Below, piece by piece: positions 9,307 through 21,652 of a stretch of DNA of 64,000 bases. A program made the position numbers and the translations under genes. The notes under the pieces were generated by a model. That model was not told the DNA's origin. It did no database searches and saw nothing but the letters and a program-made list of their open reading frames with translations. Each line of letters begins with the position of its first letter. Within the stretch, counting starts at the first letter, position 1. This stretch comes from Zanthoxylum bungeanum (taxonomy: Eukaryota; Streptophyta; Magnoliopsida; Sapindales; Rutaceae): NCBI GenBank assembly GCA_019454045.1, contig SKCR01006522.1, positions 186,001 to 250,000 on the forward strand. The letters run 5' to 3'.

Positions 9307-11035
9307 TGATAAGCGGAAAATATATCAATATTTACCGCCCCTTTAACTTAATATTTTGTTTAGTTTCTCGGGTTTGATGAACGTTTTGATGTGTTTTAGT
9401 TTATTTTGCAGATAAAATAATATCGGGTCTCAATGAAATCATTTAGACGAAATGTGGGTCAAATAAAGGCAAATATTGGACTTGACATATTAATTTTGGA
9501 GATTGGAAACTTGAAATGGCATTTTAACGAAGTGCAGTTTTGGAAATTCCAGTTTTGTGCATCTGTCGTAATTTGGGCATAACATTTTACTCCGGTATCG
9601 GATTGAGCTGATTCAAGTTCCAGATTAAAGAAGACTAAAAGATCTACAGCTTTAAAAGACGAAATAATTTCGAATTCTGAATATTTCATACATGAAATTG
9701 ATGAACCATCCAGAAGTGTGTTGTGTGTAATTATTAAAGCCACTTTCAATCATTTTCAAAGCAAAAAATAAATTAATAAATAAATAATAAAAATTATCAA
9801 ATCATCACCAAACATGATAAGAGATTAGTGGAGCAATTAATAATGGATTTGGTGGAGCAATTAGTGGTGCAATTAATAATTGATTTGGTGGATGATTTGA
9901 TGGAGGCAAAATTTTGCCTATAAATACCAAGCCATTTCATTTGTAAAATTCATACTTTCTTCTAAGGAATTCCTTAAGAATACTAAGAATATTGTATTTT
10001 GTTTTTTTATTTACAGCTTTCAGTAATTAATTTCCGCTTTCGCACTTTCTTTTATTTACTTTTCAGTTTTTACTTTACGTAATTTACTTTTACGCACAGT
10101 ACTTTTCTTTCTTTAATTTTCAGCAATTTACTTTCAGCATTTACTTTTCAGTAATTTATTTTCAGCATTTACTTTTCAGCAATTTACTTTTCATTAATTT
10201 TCTTTCAGCATTTACTTTTCAGCATTTAATTTCTAGTATTTAATTTTCAGTATTTTACTTTATGTCTTTTATTTTATTTAAATTTTTACTACCCGTATAT
10301 ATGTGTCGTAACTAAGCCAGTTATCTGGGGTTGTGATGAAATCCAATATCACTGGTTGATAAGGGGTTAGATTATAGCTTGGGTAATATAAAGATTTATT
10401 TATTGAGCCTTAATCTTAATGCTTTTTCATTAACTGACCATTAATAAAATTGAACTGGGAAACTTAAAATAAACTAGACATAGGGATTTTAAGTTTAAGA
10501 CCTTAGACTCAATAGTCCACGATCTTCCTTGAGGATAGATAATCCTTTAATAGATTTCCTTACAGGATAGACATATACCCGTCGGGCGTGGGTAGCTATA
10601 ATTGGAACTTAAACTTAATGAATCCAGATAATTTGGTTGACATAGACATATGGTTCAATTGGGTTAAACTGGGTATTTGTGTCTGACCATCTACAGAGGC
10701 TTACACATAATTTAGTGTTTCAGGTTAATAAATCAATATATTACCCAACTTTAAGATAACCACTTCATCTTTAAAATGATATTGGAAGAAACCACAACCC
10801 TAGATTGTTTTCAATATTGAATTTTCTTAAAATCTACTTTCGAATAATTTTATTTACTTGTTTTTAAATTTAGAATCGTCACCATTTCAAATCAATCAAA
10901 CAACATGTTAGATACTAGTAATCATTTGACCTCATAAAATCAATAGTTTAGATATTAAGTCCTCGTGGGATCGATATTTTTATACTACTTGAACGATACG
11001 TGCGATTGCGTTATACGTGTGTGTTTACGTCGGTC
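9307..11035 (+). repeat. 3' LTR of family-A element
   Basis: It begins TGATAAGCGG and ends CGTCGGTCA. It matches 1848-3622 along its length with scattered substitutions and fewer ACTTTTCAGCAATTT-type units. A TATA-like CTATAAATACC occurs near 9918. The sequence after the end (11036 onward) is unrelated and belongs to the Tat element. Confidence 0.88.
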
Positions 11036-11310
11036 ATTCACTCATGCATGTCGACTAGAATGTCTGCAATCATCTTACATATACATGTGGTATGGAATAA
11101 TAACATGAATCATTCTCATGTTTGTCGACTGGAATGTACCTGCATAAACCTCATGCATATATGTCGATTGAAAGTAATACATGAAACATTCACTCAAGCT
11201 TGTCGACTGGAAGAACTTACGATGAGTCATATACTAATGTCGACTGATATAAGCCTGCAGTCTTCATAAAGAAATGTTGACTGAAATCCAATGATCTTTT
11301 GTAGGTTGTG
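11036..11310. repeat. Imperfect tandem repeats with TGTCGACTGGA core
   Basis: The motif TGTCGACTRGAA or close variants recurs about every 30-60 bp (near 11050, 11128, 11165, 11200, 11233, 11276 and 11310), each after a TCATGCA-like stretch. Tandem repeats in the 3' untranslated region are common in Tat elements. No gene is seen in 11036-12140 apart from short open frames without recognisable content. Confidence 0.6.
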
Positions 11311-12149
11311 TCGAATGAAGCAAGATGTCAAGGTTCTACTGTAGAGGAAATGATTCCATTAGATGGAGGAGATATCCTCGGAATTGACAGATGTCATCCA
11401 ATCGCCTCAGCTGTTTTCACTATGATATTATTCTTGGTAGATTGGAGGGAAGTTGGGCATAAGGGTGTTTGGAGGCCAAGTTCATTAAATAAAAACCCTA
11501 ATGGGATTTTTGAGGAAACTTTTGGAGGGAATCTGTAGCGCCAAAGTGGAGTGTATAAGAATGGATTTTGAGAGTCATTTGGTCTTACACAATAATTCCT
11601 CTCGGTTGGCAAGAAGTTTGGGAGCTCTCGTGATTTTAAGGTATTCTCCACATCCTTCTTGATGTTCTTCAATTTCTTCAATTGTTCATCGTGTAGATTC
11701 GAAATGTTCTTAGTCAAATAGGTTATTTGATCTAGAAAGATTTAGTGAAACTTTGGATTTTATATGTGGTTTAGACGGGTTTAGATCTTCAAAGGGGTAG
11801 AAATTTTAGGAAATTTGTGTTTGTCGCTTGGAAAATATCGAGTGAGGAATCGTTGGGTAGTTTAGGTGCACAAATTGATAAGTATATTGAACCATTGGAT
11901 GATTCAAGTGAAGAAGATTCTCGTAGGGATTAGTCGTATGAAGATTTATTAGAGGCTAGAGTTGTAACATTAGCTAAACCACCATTAGAAGCACCCAATG
12001 AAGCGATACCTCTGAGATCCCTACCTGCCATTGGAGAGTCGAGTGGGGTTGCATGCACGAGTGAACCAAAAAATATCCTAACTAAGAATCCAGCTAGTCG
12101 AGTGACTGAAAAATCAATGAGAGAGATGAAATTGAAATATAGGTTTCCT

Positions 12150-13121
12150 CTATAAATAGAAGTAAGATTAGCGTCGTCGACTGAAAGGATAGATTACAAA
12201 GTTCCCGGATGGATTGGGTTCTATGAACGTCCATTCATAGATGGATTCAGATTCCCTATTCCAAAATTAGTATGGGAAGTGTTGGATCATTATCAGCTGG
12301 ATCCTTCTCACCTGATGCCAAATACTTGGAGGATTCTGCTGTCAATTGAGTGTATGGCCTTCGAATTGGGGATTGAATTCGGGGTAAAAGATTTGTTGTA
12401 TACATACTACATAAAGGAACACCTGAAAGAAAAAGGGAGGTATCACTTATATCTCCGACAAAAGAGGGAGCATTTGGTGTTGGGGCTTACGAAAAATGAC
12501 AGGGGGGATTGGCAGAAAAGTTATTTCTTTGTTAGAGGAAATAGTGTATTTGGGTCAAATGGGAGTGGTAATATTCCAGAACATTGGAGTTCGTCGAGTG
12601 AGTATATTTTCATCCTTACCTTAGTACTCTATATTTATAATTTGTATGATTGAAAATATTCTTCTTTTCTTCTTCCAGGTCTTCAGTTGAACAGAAAGTT
12701 TGATACTACCAGTCGAGTCGTATCAAACACAAAATACATTCTCAGCTTGCCTGATTCGAAGAGGAATTGGAGAGTTGCTTTAGAAGAGGGGAGACTGAGG
12801 TTAACTCCGCTTTGGAAAGAAGTGTTTGATTCAGAAGGTACTCAATTGGCTTTGAGTAAGCATAGTTTGGTCGTGATATTGTGCACTTGGGCGATTGAGG
12901 TTACATTTGGAGAGCTGCTGTTTTTAAAACCTCTGACCCCTGAAGAATTTTTATCTGCATCTGAAATGATGTCGAGTCCATTTAAGGTGCCAAAACTCGA
13001 TGAAATGAGGAGCCGGAGGAAGATTAAGAAAGTCAAAGGGAATGAGCCAGAAGCCACTGAAGTGGAAATCCCAAAACCAACAGAAGTCGTTCTGGTTGAT
13101 GTTCCCGAATCAATGACATAG
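12150..13121 (+). pseudogene. Antisense ORF of Tat element, 5' exons (putative 'gypsy-type transposon' Transposase_28-like domain)
   Basis: The open frame from about 12150 gives PGWIGFYERPFIDGFRFPIP, then LVWEVLDHYQLDPSHLMPN and a TWRILLSIECMAFE segment. This is the plant 'putative gypsy-type transposon' domain found in gene models derived from such elements. A clean intron (GTGAGT after 12599; TTCTTCCAG ending at 12679) joins in frame to the next exon (SSSLQLNRKFDTT). The tail is Lys/Glu-rich and stops at 13119-13121. It runs opposite to gag-pol of the host element. The function of these antisense ORFs is unknown; the reading frame was evidently selected across a spliced transcript. The solo LTR at 13206 interrupts its 3' continuation. 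Confidence 0.62.
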
Positions 13122-13205
13122 CCGATTGAGAAGGTCTCTGCTTCAAAAAAGAGAAAGGCAATTGTAGAAGTGGAGAAAGATGCAGAAGAGTTATAGTGAG
13201 GATTC

Positions 13206-15129
13206 TGTTGGACAATTATGACCCATAGCGTCACTATTTGTAAAAGACATTGTGGTTTTTGTACAAATTAACTATATGACAATGAAAATTGCATTTTATC
13301 ATTTTTTTTGTAATTAGACTACATATATATATAAATGATAAAAGTTCTTATGATTAGTTCCGGATTATAAGATATGAGACAAAATCAATCCAAAAAGGTT
13401 TAATCATTAAATATCTCTAGTCGTAGTATTATCGAGACTGGACATCGATAATGCAGAATAGACTAGTATTACACTTGTGCGTGTTATGGAAGTGTAATAG
13501 AACAGTTCTCATATATTTAAGTATTGGATACTTATGCAAGTGTGATATGAGGTTGTGTTTACCGATGGTACGAAAACAGCTTCACTCTGGATAGACCCCG
13601 CAGAATCTCATTGGTAGTATGACTATGTGTCTATGGGAATCCGCTTCAGGGTAGGTGTATTTGGTCTTAACCTGAGACTTGCATCGCTAGTACTTGCGAC
13701 AATCAATACGCTTTGGTTTTGGTCGTCCGGGACTTTAACAGGTTCTGTGTACGCCTCTTCTGGGTTTATTGAGAATCGTAGTGTATTGGGTGTGATGTGA
13801 AGACGGAAGTATCACTTCAGTCATATGGAGATGATGATCACGTATGGATACAGAACCGGTTCTCTATTATGTTGCAACTATCGGGATAATATGACAAGGT
13901 CATGATTATCTGATTATAGAGACTAGTTACTTGTGATCCGACATATGCTTCATACGAGGCAGATACTATTCCAGCCTCAAGCCTTGCATGTGACATCAGA
14001 TACTGGATCGCAATACGCAATACTACATATACTACGTCTGACATAGATTATATATTCCTTAAAGAATATTTCTGGAAAATTGGGTAGGCATGGCGTTTTG
14101 CTAGAAGCCAACCATGTCTCGTAAATCGGTAAGAACATGGTACGACGTACGCACGTGTTCGGATAGTCCGACGATCGGATTTACTGCCAACATATCCAGG
14201 GATCTCATGGGTCGCTTCCCGAAGATTCACTGATGACGTATGACTCGAACATAATTAATCTGGGATTAATTACGGTGAGAATTTATCTGGGATAAAATTC
14301 AATTAGAAGAGAGAGAACGATTAATTCGGAATTAATCGATAAATTAATATATTCGATATATTAAATGAAATTAGATTTCGATGCGAAATTAAAATTGGAT
14401 TTTAATTCGGGCGAACGGATTAATTTAGAATTAATTCGCGAGCGACTTTAACAGTAATTTTGCTATGCATAATTATTTAATTAAATTTGATTTAATTAAG
14501 TCGCAATAGAAAATTCGTTAATTCGGAATTAACGAACCCGAGCCCGAGATGTGTTCGCGGGCCTACTCTGATTTTGAATCAAGTGGGGCCCACATCATTA
14601 GTCACTTAAGTGATGGAAGTCTTGTCATTTTTTGGTGATTGACATCTAGTCACTTTTTGGGTGATGGGAGTAGTTGGGAACATTTATTACATTTTTTCCC
14701 TCTAAACTTTGTTTTACTTTTTGGAAAAGATATACCAAAATCGGAGAGACTTTTTGTGATAAGGGTTTTTTTAGAAAAACATTAACAAAAAAATTAAAAG
14801 CTCTCTCCTCTCCCTCTCACTCTCTTTGCCGTGAACCATCAAGGATTTTGGGAAATTTTTGTTGCAAAAAATTTCCATAACTAACACTTAAAGAGATCAT
14901 ACTAGGTGATAGGGAAATCATCCTTTGAGTTTGGAATCTCAACCTTCAAGCTTGGAGCTTCAACATACAACTTTAAAGAGAAGATCTTGGAGCACTTCTC
15001 AAAGCAAAAATTTTATTATCAACACATCCTCTCTTCCGATCATTGTAAGTATATTTCCGCTATACTTTTCTTTTGTATTCACATTATTTCATGCATCAAA
15101 TGTTCTTGGGATGATCATAGAGACCAACA
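13206..15129 (+). mobile_element. Solo LTR with GATTC target duplication
   Basis: A 1924-bp unit begins TGTTGGAC and ends GACCAACA, flanked by the 5-bp direct repeat GATTC (13201-13205 and 15130-15134). No internal domain, PBS or coding region lies inside. Orientation is inferred from the pyrimidine-rich leader-like sequence near 14800-14830 toward the right end. It is a solo LTR left by LTR-LTR recombination, inserted in the antisense ORF. The parent family is not identifiable from the LTR alone; its length is more typical of Ty3/gypsy. Confidence 0.87.
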
Positions 15130-15134
15130 GATTC

Positions 15135-15971
15135 CTCACGGGTCCACTGCAATTTCGGATCCTTCCAGCCTATCTAAATTCATTAAGCGTCTCTTGCTTG
15201 AAGAAGACGAGCAACGGTTGACTGAACTGGGCCAAACCGAATCAAGCAAGAAGATTGCGGCTCTCAGTTATCAGGTACTTATATTTGGAAATGTATATAT
15301 TTATTTTTATAAGTCGAATGGAATAAATTAAGTGAAGTTCGTTTCAGGTCATGGAGTGTGGCCTCTTTATGTAAGAGTATGCTGAGTTGATCCAAATGAG
15401 GATGAGAGATTTAGAAAAGGTGAACACATCTGTCAGAAAAGACTTTGCTGAACTGAAAATGAATTTTGATGCTTCTGAAAGGAAGTTAAGAAAAGTTGAA
15501 AAGGAATTGAAGGAGACCCAGGTGACACTAAAATTGGAGAAGGAGATGTCTGAGGCTACCAACGAAGCGTACAAAGAAAGTGTGGAGAGTTTGACGAAGG
15601 AGAAAACCGAATTGCTCGAGAAACTTGAAATGGTTGCATTTGAATCGATGATGAAAGAGATGAGCAATCTAATGGAAGAGTATCCAGCTGGTCAGCATGT
15701 CGCCTGGAAACCGAAGAAATGGATCCGAGAATATGAGAGGCTGGTTGTTGGGGAAGAAGTGCTTTCGAATGAGGTAGTTGAAGAACAAGTGGTTGTTGGG
15801 GAGGTTGAAGAAGAAAGGGTTACTACGGAAAAACATGTTGAAGCTGCTAAGGGCCCTAGATTGAATGAAATTGGCCCAATCTTCTCTGTTCCCGGTCAAA
15901 CTTCCAAAGGCCCACCCGAAGATGTTCTGCCTACTTCTGAAGTCCCGACGACTGAGATACCCAGAAAATGA
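15135..15971 (+). pseudogene. Antisense ORF of Tat element, 3' exons with coiled coil
   Basis: It resumes after the solo LTR with PHGSTAISDPSSLSKFIKRL and TELGQTESSKKIAAL. An intron-like gap follows (GTACTT after 15272; TTTCAG ending about 15347), then a long charged helix (MRMRDLEKVNTSVRKDFAEL onward, about residues 1-90 of the last exon) with heptad-like Leu/Lys/Glu spacing, predicted coiled coil, and a Val/Glu- and Pro-rich tail ending at 15971. One stop (15371) lies just after the second junction. The charged coiled-coil C-terminus is common in Transposase_28-type plant gene models. It ends tail-to-tail with the integrase reading frame. Confidence 0.6.
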
Positions 15972-16254
15972 ATATGTAATTGTAACTTTTGATTTTTTTA
16001 TTATAATGTTTTTGTAATGGAAACCGTAAAACTTGAATGATAGTGTTTCCTTTTTGGTCGATATCTAAGTTTTTCATTTTTGCTTTGTCGTATGGATTTC
16101 AGAATGCTAATAATTCATCTAACAAGACAACACACAATATTTCTTATCAAACAATTCACTGGCCGAGTGGCTTATGACAGAGGAAAAATTATAATTACCG
16201 GTAGAATCATTTCAGATGAATTGCATTCCAGCTATTTTGAATTGGCCTTCCTTC

Positions 16255-17240
16255 TGTCGTTTCCAACTTGTAGGCACCTTGCCCAACGATCTTCGTAATG
16301 ACGTATGGGCCTTCCCAATTTGGTCCTATCTTTCCATCTTTGATTTATTTGGTATTTTGAAAAACTTTACGTAAGACCTAGTCTCTCTCTTTAAATGTTC
16401 TGCACCTGACATTTTTGTTGAAATATTTGGCCATTCTTTGTTGATGAGCAGCAAGTCGTATGGAGGCTTGTTCATTTAATTCATCAACTGTATCAAGGCT
16501 GTAACTCATGAGTTGTTGATTTGTGTCTTCTTTGAGCCATTGGTAACGAGGAGTTGGAACAACTCATTCGGCTGGAATCACTGCTTCGCACCCAAACGCA
16601 AGTGAGAATGGGGTTTGTCCAGTCGATGAACGGGCGGTAGTTCTGTAGGACCACACGACTCCTGGAAGTTCATCTGCCCACGCTCCTTTTGATTTCTCTA
16701 ATCGTTTCTTCATTGTGTTCATGATCGTTTTGTTGGACGATTCAGCTTGACCATTGACATTTTGGAAAACATGGGGTTGAGAAGTTTAATTTGATTCCCC
16801 AATTCTTGCAGAAGTCTTAGAAACGGTAGATGATGAATTGGGATCTATTGTCAGTTACAATTTCTCTTGGCAATCCAAATCGACAAATGATGTTTTTTTC
16901 CAAATAAAGTTTTGCACTTCTCTGTCTCGTATCTTGGAAAAGGCTTCTGCTTCGATCCATTTGGAATAGTAATCTGTAATGACAATCATGTAGACTCGCT
17001 GTCCCGGGGCGGTAGGGAGCTTTCCAATGATGTCCATTCCCCATTTCATGAAATGCCAAGGTGATAGAATCGGCTTGAGCTTCTCTGGTGGTAAGTGTGA
17101 GACGGGGGCAAATCTTTGACATTTCTCGCACATATGGGTGAATTCAACCGAATTTGCCCGCATAGAAGGCCAACAGAATCTTATCGTGTGGGCTCGGCAC
17201 GCTAGGCTTCTTCCACTTGAATGGTTTCCACATTCCCCTT
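16255..17240 (-). pseudogene. Tat integrase (zinc-binding and catalytic regions), degenerate
   Basis: Minus-strand fragments give CEKCQRFAPVSHLPPEKL (second half of the HHCC zinc finger), PWHFMKWGMDIIGKLPTAPG with the first catalytic Asp (WGMDIIG), then ITDYYSKWIEAEAFSKI and FGLPREIVTDN with the second Asp (TDN). The catalytic Glu region and C-terminus continue degenerately toward 16260. Integrase would insert element cDNA in the nucleus. Frameshifts near 16860-16900 and stops downstream make it inactive. Confidence 0.82.
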
Positions 17241-17322
17241 CATGAAGCTCAGCTAATACGTACTAGGCTTCCTCTGGAGTAAGACATTTAAGGTAGGGAC
17301 CAGATAGAGGCCTCCTTAAAAG

Positions 17323-17925
17323 TTACCCATCATGTAGTGTGAATCTGGCAGTCTGTCGTTGAATCTTTCGAGCCTCCATTTTATCTTTTAGTAGCATGCC
17401 ACTTTGTAAATATTTTACAATTGGAGTCAACCATGAGTCGTCTAATGTGATTGTGGTAACTTCCTTGACTCCATTTTTCCAAACTGCTGGCCACTGCAAA
17501 TAAACAATTGGGATGGACTGGATTTTCTCTCCTTTCACTGTCGAACCCAATGTAGCTAAAGCGTCTGCGTGTGTATTTTCATTTCTGGGGACTTGACAAA
17601 TGGTTAATTGCTCAAATGTCGACTAGAGTTCCTTCACCTTTTGTAGATATGAAGCCATCTGTGAATCTCTAGCTTGATATGAACTCTGGAATTGATTGAA
17701 AATTAATTGGGAATCTGATTTTACTTCGACCTTTTTGGCTCCAAGCTCTTGGGCCAAGTTTAGGCCGACTATGAGGGATTCGTACTCAGCTTCATTATTG
17801 GAAACTCTGAAGCCGCACTTGACTGCCTGTTGCAACACATCACCTTCGGGAGTGGTAATCACAATCCCTAAGCCGCACCCACGTTTATTGTTTGATTCGT
17901 CGACTGCAAGCTTTCATGTGGTCGA
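17323..17925 (-). pseudogene. Second (archaeal-type) RNase H of Tat element
   Basis: Minus-strand sequence shows GFRVSNNEAEYESLIVGLNL with the conserved NNEAEY core, KKVEVKSDSQLIFNQFQ with the SDS/SQL strand, and a trailing linker with PIVYLQWPAVWKNG. In Tat elements this extra RNase H follows the normal RT-RNase H and precedes integrase, which is where it sits here. It supports the lineage call. Stops separate the pieces. Confidence 0.78.
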
Positions 17926-18021
17926 ATGATGAATGCAATGGATTTCTTGTTCAGCTGGTGCCTGTAGACTGGGACTGAAATCAGCCATAAAATCTACGAG
18001 TACTTGTGATTTGATCGCGGT

Positions 18022-19310
18022 TCATGTCTGGTAGGTAATTTCGTGTTCACCAAACTCCACAACCCATTTTGTCAGTCTCCCTGAAAGCTCGGGCTTATGG
18101 AGATGCTTCTCATTGGATACAATGTGTAAACAGTGATTGGGTGCCCTTGAAAATATGGTCGTAGCTTTCTCGCTGCTGTTACCAAAGCCAGTACCAATTT
18201 TTTCCATAAGAGGGTAGCGTGACTCTGCCTCTAATAATGCTTTACTTACATAGTAGACTGGGAGCTGAGTCCCCTCTTCTTCTCTGATCAGGACTGCACT
18301 TACTACTTGCTCTGAAACTCCTAAATAGAGAAAAAGCCTTTCGTTGTCGAGTGGCTTTGATAACAAAGGTGGAGAAGACAAGTACCGTTTGAGTTATTTC
18401 AATGCTTCCTCACAGGCTAGAGTCCATTCAAAGTTCTTTGCTTTCTTTAAGGCGAATAAGAATAGAAAACTTTTATCGGTTGACTTGGAGATGAATATAT
18501 TAAGTGCAGCAATTCTCCCAGCTAGTCGCATGACATCTTTTGGATTGGTGGGAGAAGGAATGTCGAGTATGGATTTGATCTGACTAGGATTGGCTTCTAT
18601 CCCTCATCGCGTGACCATGTATCCAATAAATTTACCTGAAGCGACACCAAAAGCACATTTTGTTGGATCAATTTCATACCATATCTCCTCATTGTGTCGA
18701 ATGTTTGCTCCAAATGTGATAGATGTTGTTCGGCTTTTAATGATTTCACCAACATGTCATCTATGTAGACTTCCATTGTTCTCTCAATTTGCTGAGAAAA
18801 CATTTTGTTTACCATGCGTTGATAAGTGGCTACAGCATTTTTTAGGCTAAATGGCATCACTTTGTAGCAATAAATGCCTCTGTTGGTGACAAAGGATGTC
18901 TTCGCTTGGTCGTTTGGATGCATAAGGATCTGATTGTAGCCTGAATACGCATCCATGAAACTTAACAATTCATGGCATATTGTAGCATCAACCATCGAAT
19001 CAATATGAGGCAAGGGGAAAGAATCTTTGGGGCATGCTTTGTTCAAATCTGTGAAGTCGATGCAGACTCACCATTTCCCATTCTTTTTCCGTACTATCAC
19101 CACATTAGCTAACCATTTTGGGAATTGGACCTCCTTGATGGATCCATTTTGTAGCAATTTTTGGATTTCTTCGTCAATGATCTGATTTCTCTCCGGGGCG
19201 AACTTTCTTCTCTTTTGTCTGACAGGAGGGTAGCTAGGGTCCACATGGAGCTCATGGGTGATTAATTCTGGGTCAATCATGGTCATATATTCTTGATACG
19301 AAGCAATCAT
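18022..19310 (-). pseudogene. Tat reverse transcriptase and RNase H, degenerate
   Basis: RT begins with HELHVDPSYPPVRQKRRKFA and FPKWLANVVIVRKKNGKW, followed by an in-frame TGA where family members have Arg. It continues with FTDLNKACPKDSFPLPHID, MDAYSGYNQI, and the active-site variant MEVYIDDMLVKS (YIDD, near 18765). A frame break near 18600 is followed by RNase H-like sequence (LFLYLGVSEQVVSAVLIREE; KWVVEFGEHEITYQT). RT would copy element RNA into DNA in particles. The early stop and shifts make it inactive. Confidence 0.85.
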
Positions 19311-19473
19311 GCCGCTTCATCAAGAAATCAATTAAGTCCACTCGTAGCTTGGGATCTAGATTAGGTCCAATCCGTGCTTTTTGATCAGCATATCGTGGGT
19401 GAATTTGGACTTCGTCGAGCTCCTCTATACTTGGTAGATCCGGTGATGAAGTGCCAGATTCCTTCATTAATTG

Positions 19474-20232
19474 CTATGTTGACTGAGGTTTTGCTTTTAA
19501 AGTCGTTTGGTAACAACTTCTGGAAGCAGATTGGTCTCCTCTAATCTCTTGGATTCCCCACCTTGTAGGAAATTTAAGTACTTGATTGTAAGTAGACGAG
19601 ACTGCCCTCATCTCATGAATCCAAGGTCTGCCAACAATTAAGTTGTAGGCTGAGGGACAGTCGATGACCAAAAATATAGTCATCTTATTGATTCCTCCCG
19701 CATATATTGGGAAATTTATCTCCCTTATGGTGAATTTCTGTTCGCCGCTGAATCCAATAAGAACAGTTGACCTCCTATTGATCTTTTCTATCTCAGTTCC
19801 CATGTCGGAAAGTGCAGTTCTGAAGATGATGCTTATTGATGAACCTGTGTCAACTAAGACTCGTTTGATCATAAAGTTTGCAATCTGCAAAGAGATCACC
19901 AGTATGTCATGATGTGGATTCATTTGACTGGAGTTGTTGTCGTTTGGAAATTCAATTGTTAGGTTTGTAAACATCTCATCTATTGATATAGTCGAATAGA
20001 ATAGACCCATTATTGCAACTCTGGCATGTCGTTTCGCGGCTGAGTATGAGACACCGCTAAATTCGGAATCACCAAAAATAAATCTTACAGTATTGTTGAT
20101 TGGTGGTGGTGGTGTGGGGCCATCTTCTTTCTCATTTCTCCCGGCCATTGTAGCTTTGCCCTTCTCTGAAAGCAAATCCTTCAAGTGTCCTTTATTCAGT
20201 ATTCCAATACTTCCAATCTCAGAGCCATGCAA
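19474..20232 (-). pseudogene. Tat protease region
   Basis: A 252-residue open stretch contains GVSYSAAKRHARVAIMG, the retropepsin active site KRVLVDTGSSISIIF (Asp-Thr-Gly intact, near 19850), and IVGRPWIHEMRAVSSTYNQV, the conserved protease end in Tat/Ogre polyproteins. Its N-terminus overlaps the end of gag by frame change. The protease would mature Gag-Pol. This domain by itself is unbroken, unlike the rest of pol. Confidence 0.82.
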
Positions 20233-20239
20233 TTTGTAG

Positions 20240-21381
20240 TCGTATGCCCATAATCCCGATGAAATTCACACCATTTGCTGGTATCTTTCTTGGCTGAATA
20301 ATCTCTGGAGCGTGGGGGCCATCTTACTTCGCCCCTCATCTTCTTGAGGACCGAAACCAGTTCTCCTAGGGAAATAGTGAATTTATAGTCTGTGAGTCTT
20401 TCTCTGTTCACGGATTTGTCTTGTACCCTGAATGACAATGGTTGACGCTTGAAGTCTCGTCTCGTTGAAATGCCGATGCATCTTTTGATGATTCTTCCTA
20501 TCTGTTGGTCGTGGTTCTTTGTTGGGAAATTCTTTGTGCCGTTTAATAGTATCTTGAGTACTATTGCATTGCAAACTAGAAGAATTCTCCTTTCTTTTGT
20601 TCCTCTTGTCTTCTTCCCACCTTATTTCAATTTGGGCTCGAGCCATGGCTTGATCCATCGTGTAGCATCGAAACTTAGTGAGTTTCTTGTAAAGTCCACT
20701 TTCTAGAAGCAAACCATTTCTAAATGCTTCTACTGCAGTAGGTTGATGGAGGTCAGGGATAGTTATCCTTTGTTTATTGAAGCGAGCCACGTAGCTTCGT
20801 AAAGACTCTCATTTCCTTTGTTGGATGGCTTAAAGGTCGTCTGAAGTCTTTTCAATCTTGCAAGAACTTGCGAAATGCTCTACAAACTTGTCTGTCAACT
20901 GTTGGTATGACCCAATAGACCTGTATGGGAGATTGATGAACCAAGTTAGGGCTGGACCCGCCAATGTTTCTCCAATTCCTCTGCACATTCCAGCTTCCCA
21001 CTGTCGATGGGTTAGGCCTGTTGACATCAACTTATACTTGTAATGGATGATGTGGTCGTCTAGGTCAGTCGACCCGTCATACATTTTCATATCTGGAGGA
21101 CTGAACTTCCTTGGTAATTCTATGGAAGTGATAGTCTCAATAAATGGTGTGTCAGATATTGTCCCAGCTCTAGTTTTCCTTATTGGTAGTTTGACGTCTG
21201 GCAAGCTGGACAAGATTGCTTCATTGAACTCTAACATTTCTTTACGCATGTTGGAAACGACTTGCTGAGCCTGGTCGACTAGAAAAATTGGCACACTTGT
21301 ATGATTTCTTGGATGGTCGCCTGGGGAAGGATCATCATTTTCCACATCATTGAATATCTCCAAAAGATTGGATAGAGCCAT
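20240..21381 (-). pseudogene. Tat gag, frameshifted
   Basis: It starts at the minus-strand ATG at 21381. The first block (to 20830) contains ELPRKFSPPDMKMYDGSTD and WFINLPYRSIGSYQQLTDKF, typical Tat capsid motifs. After a frame break near 20820 comes AVEAFRNGLLLESGLYKKL, then a basic linker and a zinc-knuckle-like CEFHRDYGHTTTNCMAL near 20265. Gag would package element RNA. At least two breaks are seen. Confidence 0.82.
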
Positions 21382-21628
21382 ATCATTGTTGGGATTATCG
21401 GGAGAACATGTTGTTGAGAGGTGGAAGATATTAGTTCCAACTACTTTCGAAGGTTTATATTGGAGCTTCGCATGGTCGGGTTCTCCTCCTCCAAAGTTCG
21501 TAATCGTTCTTGCAGCATAGTTATTTGGGCTGCAATTGGATCTGGCGTCTGCTCGCTGCTTGAAGCCATGAGTGACTGTACTTTCGGAATTGTAGACTGA
21601 GAGATCTTTGCTTGCTATGAATCACTAA

Positions 21629-21647
21629 GGCCCCATGGTGGGTGCCA
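21629..21647 (-). other. Primer-binding site of Tat element
   Basis: On the minus strand TGGCACCCACCATGGGGCC begins five bases after the LTR end (CTTCCA). Position and the leading TGG fit a PBS; I do not assign the tRNA. Confidence 0.65.
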
Positions 21648-21652
21648 AATTA

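Larger units (their letters stand above)
1848..11035 (+). mobile_element. Family-A Athila-like Ty3/gypsy retrotransposon carrying a LOG-like gene
   Basis: LTRs lie at 1848-3622 and 9307-11035, with a PBS right after the first and a polypurine tract right before the second. The interior holds a broken gag, a protease remnant, the C-terminal tail of integrase, an ORF of unknown function and an intact LOG-like ORF. RT, RNase H and the integrase core are absent between about 5900 and 6050, so the copy cannot move by itself. Bases next to the outer LTR ends (GGGTG and TTCAC) do not form a target duplication, as expected if the left LTR is shared in a tandem array. Confidence 0.85.

Noticed and set aside
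12842..13234. Minus-strand 130-residue ORF
   Set aside because: Shadow of the spliced antisense-ORF exon on the plus strand, which has domain content and splice sites.
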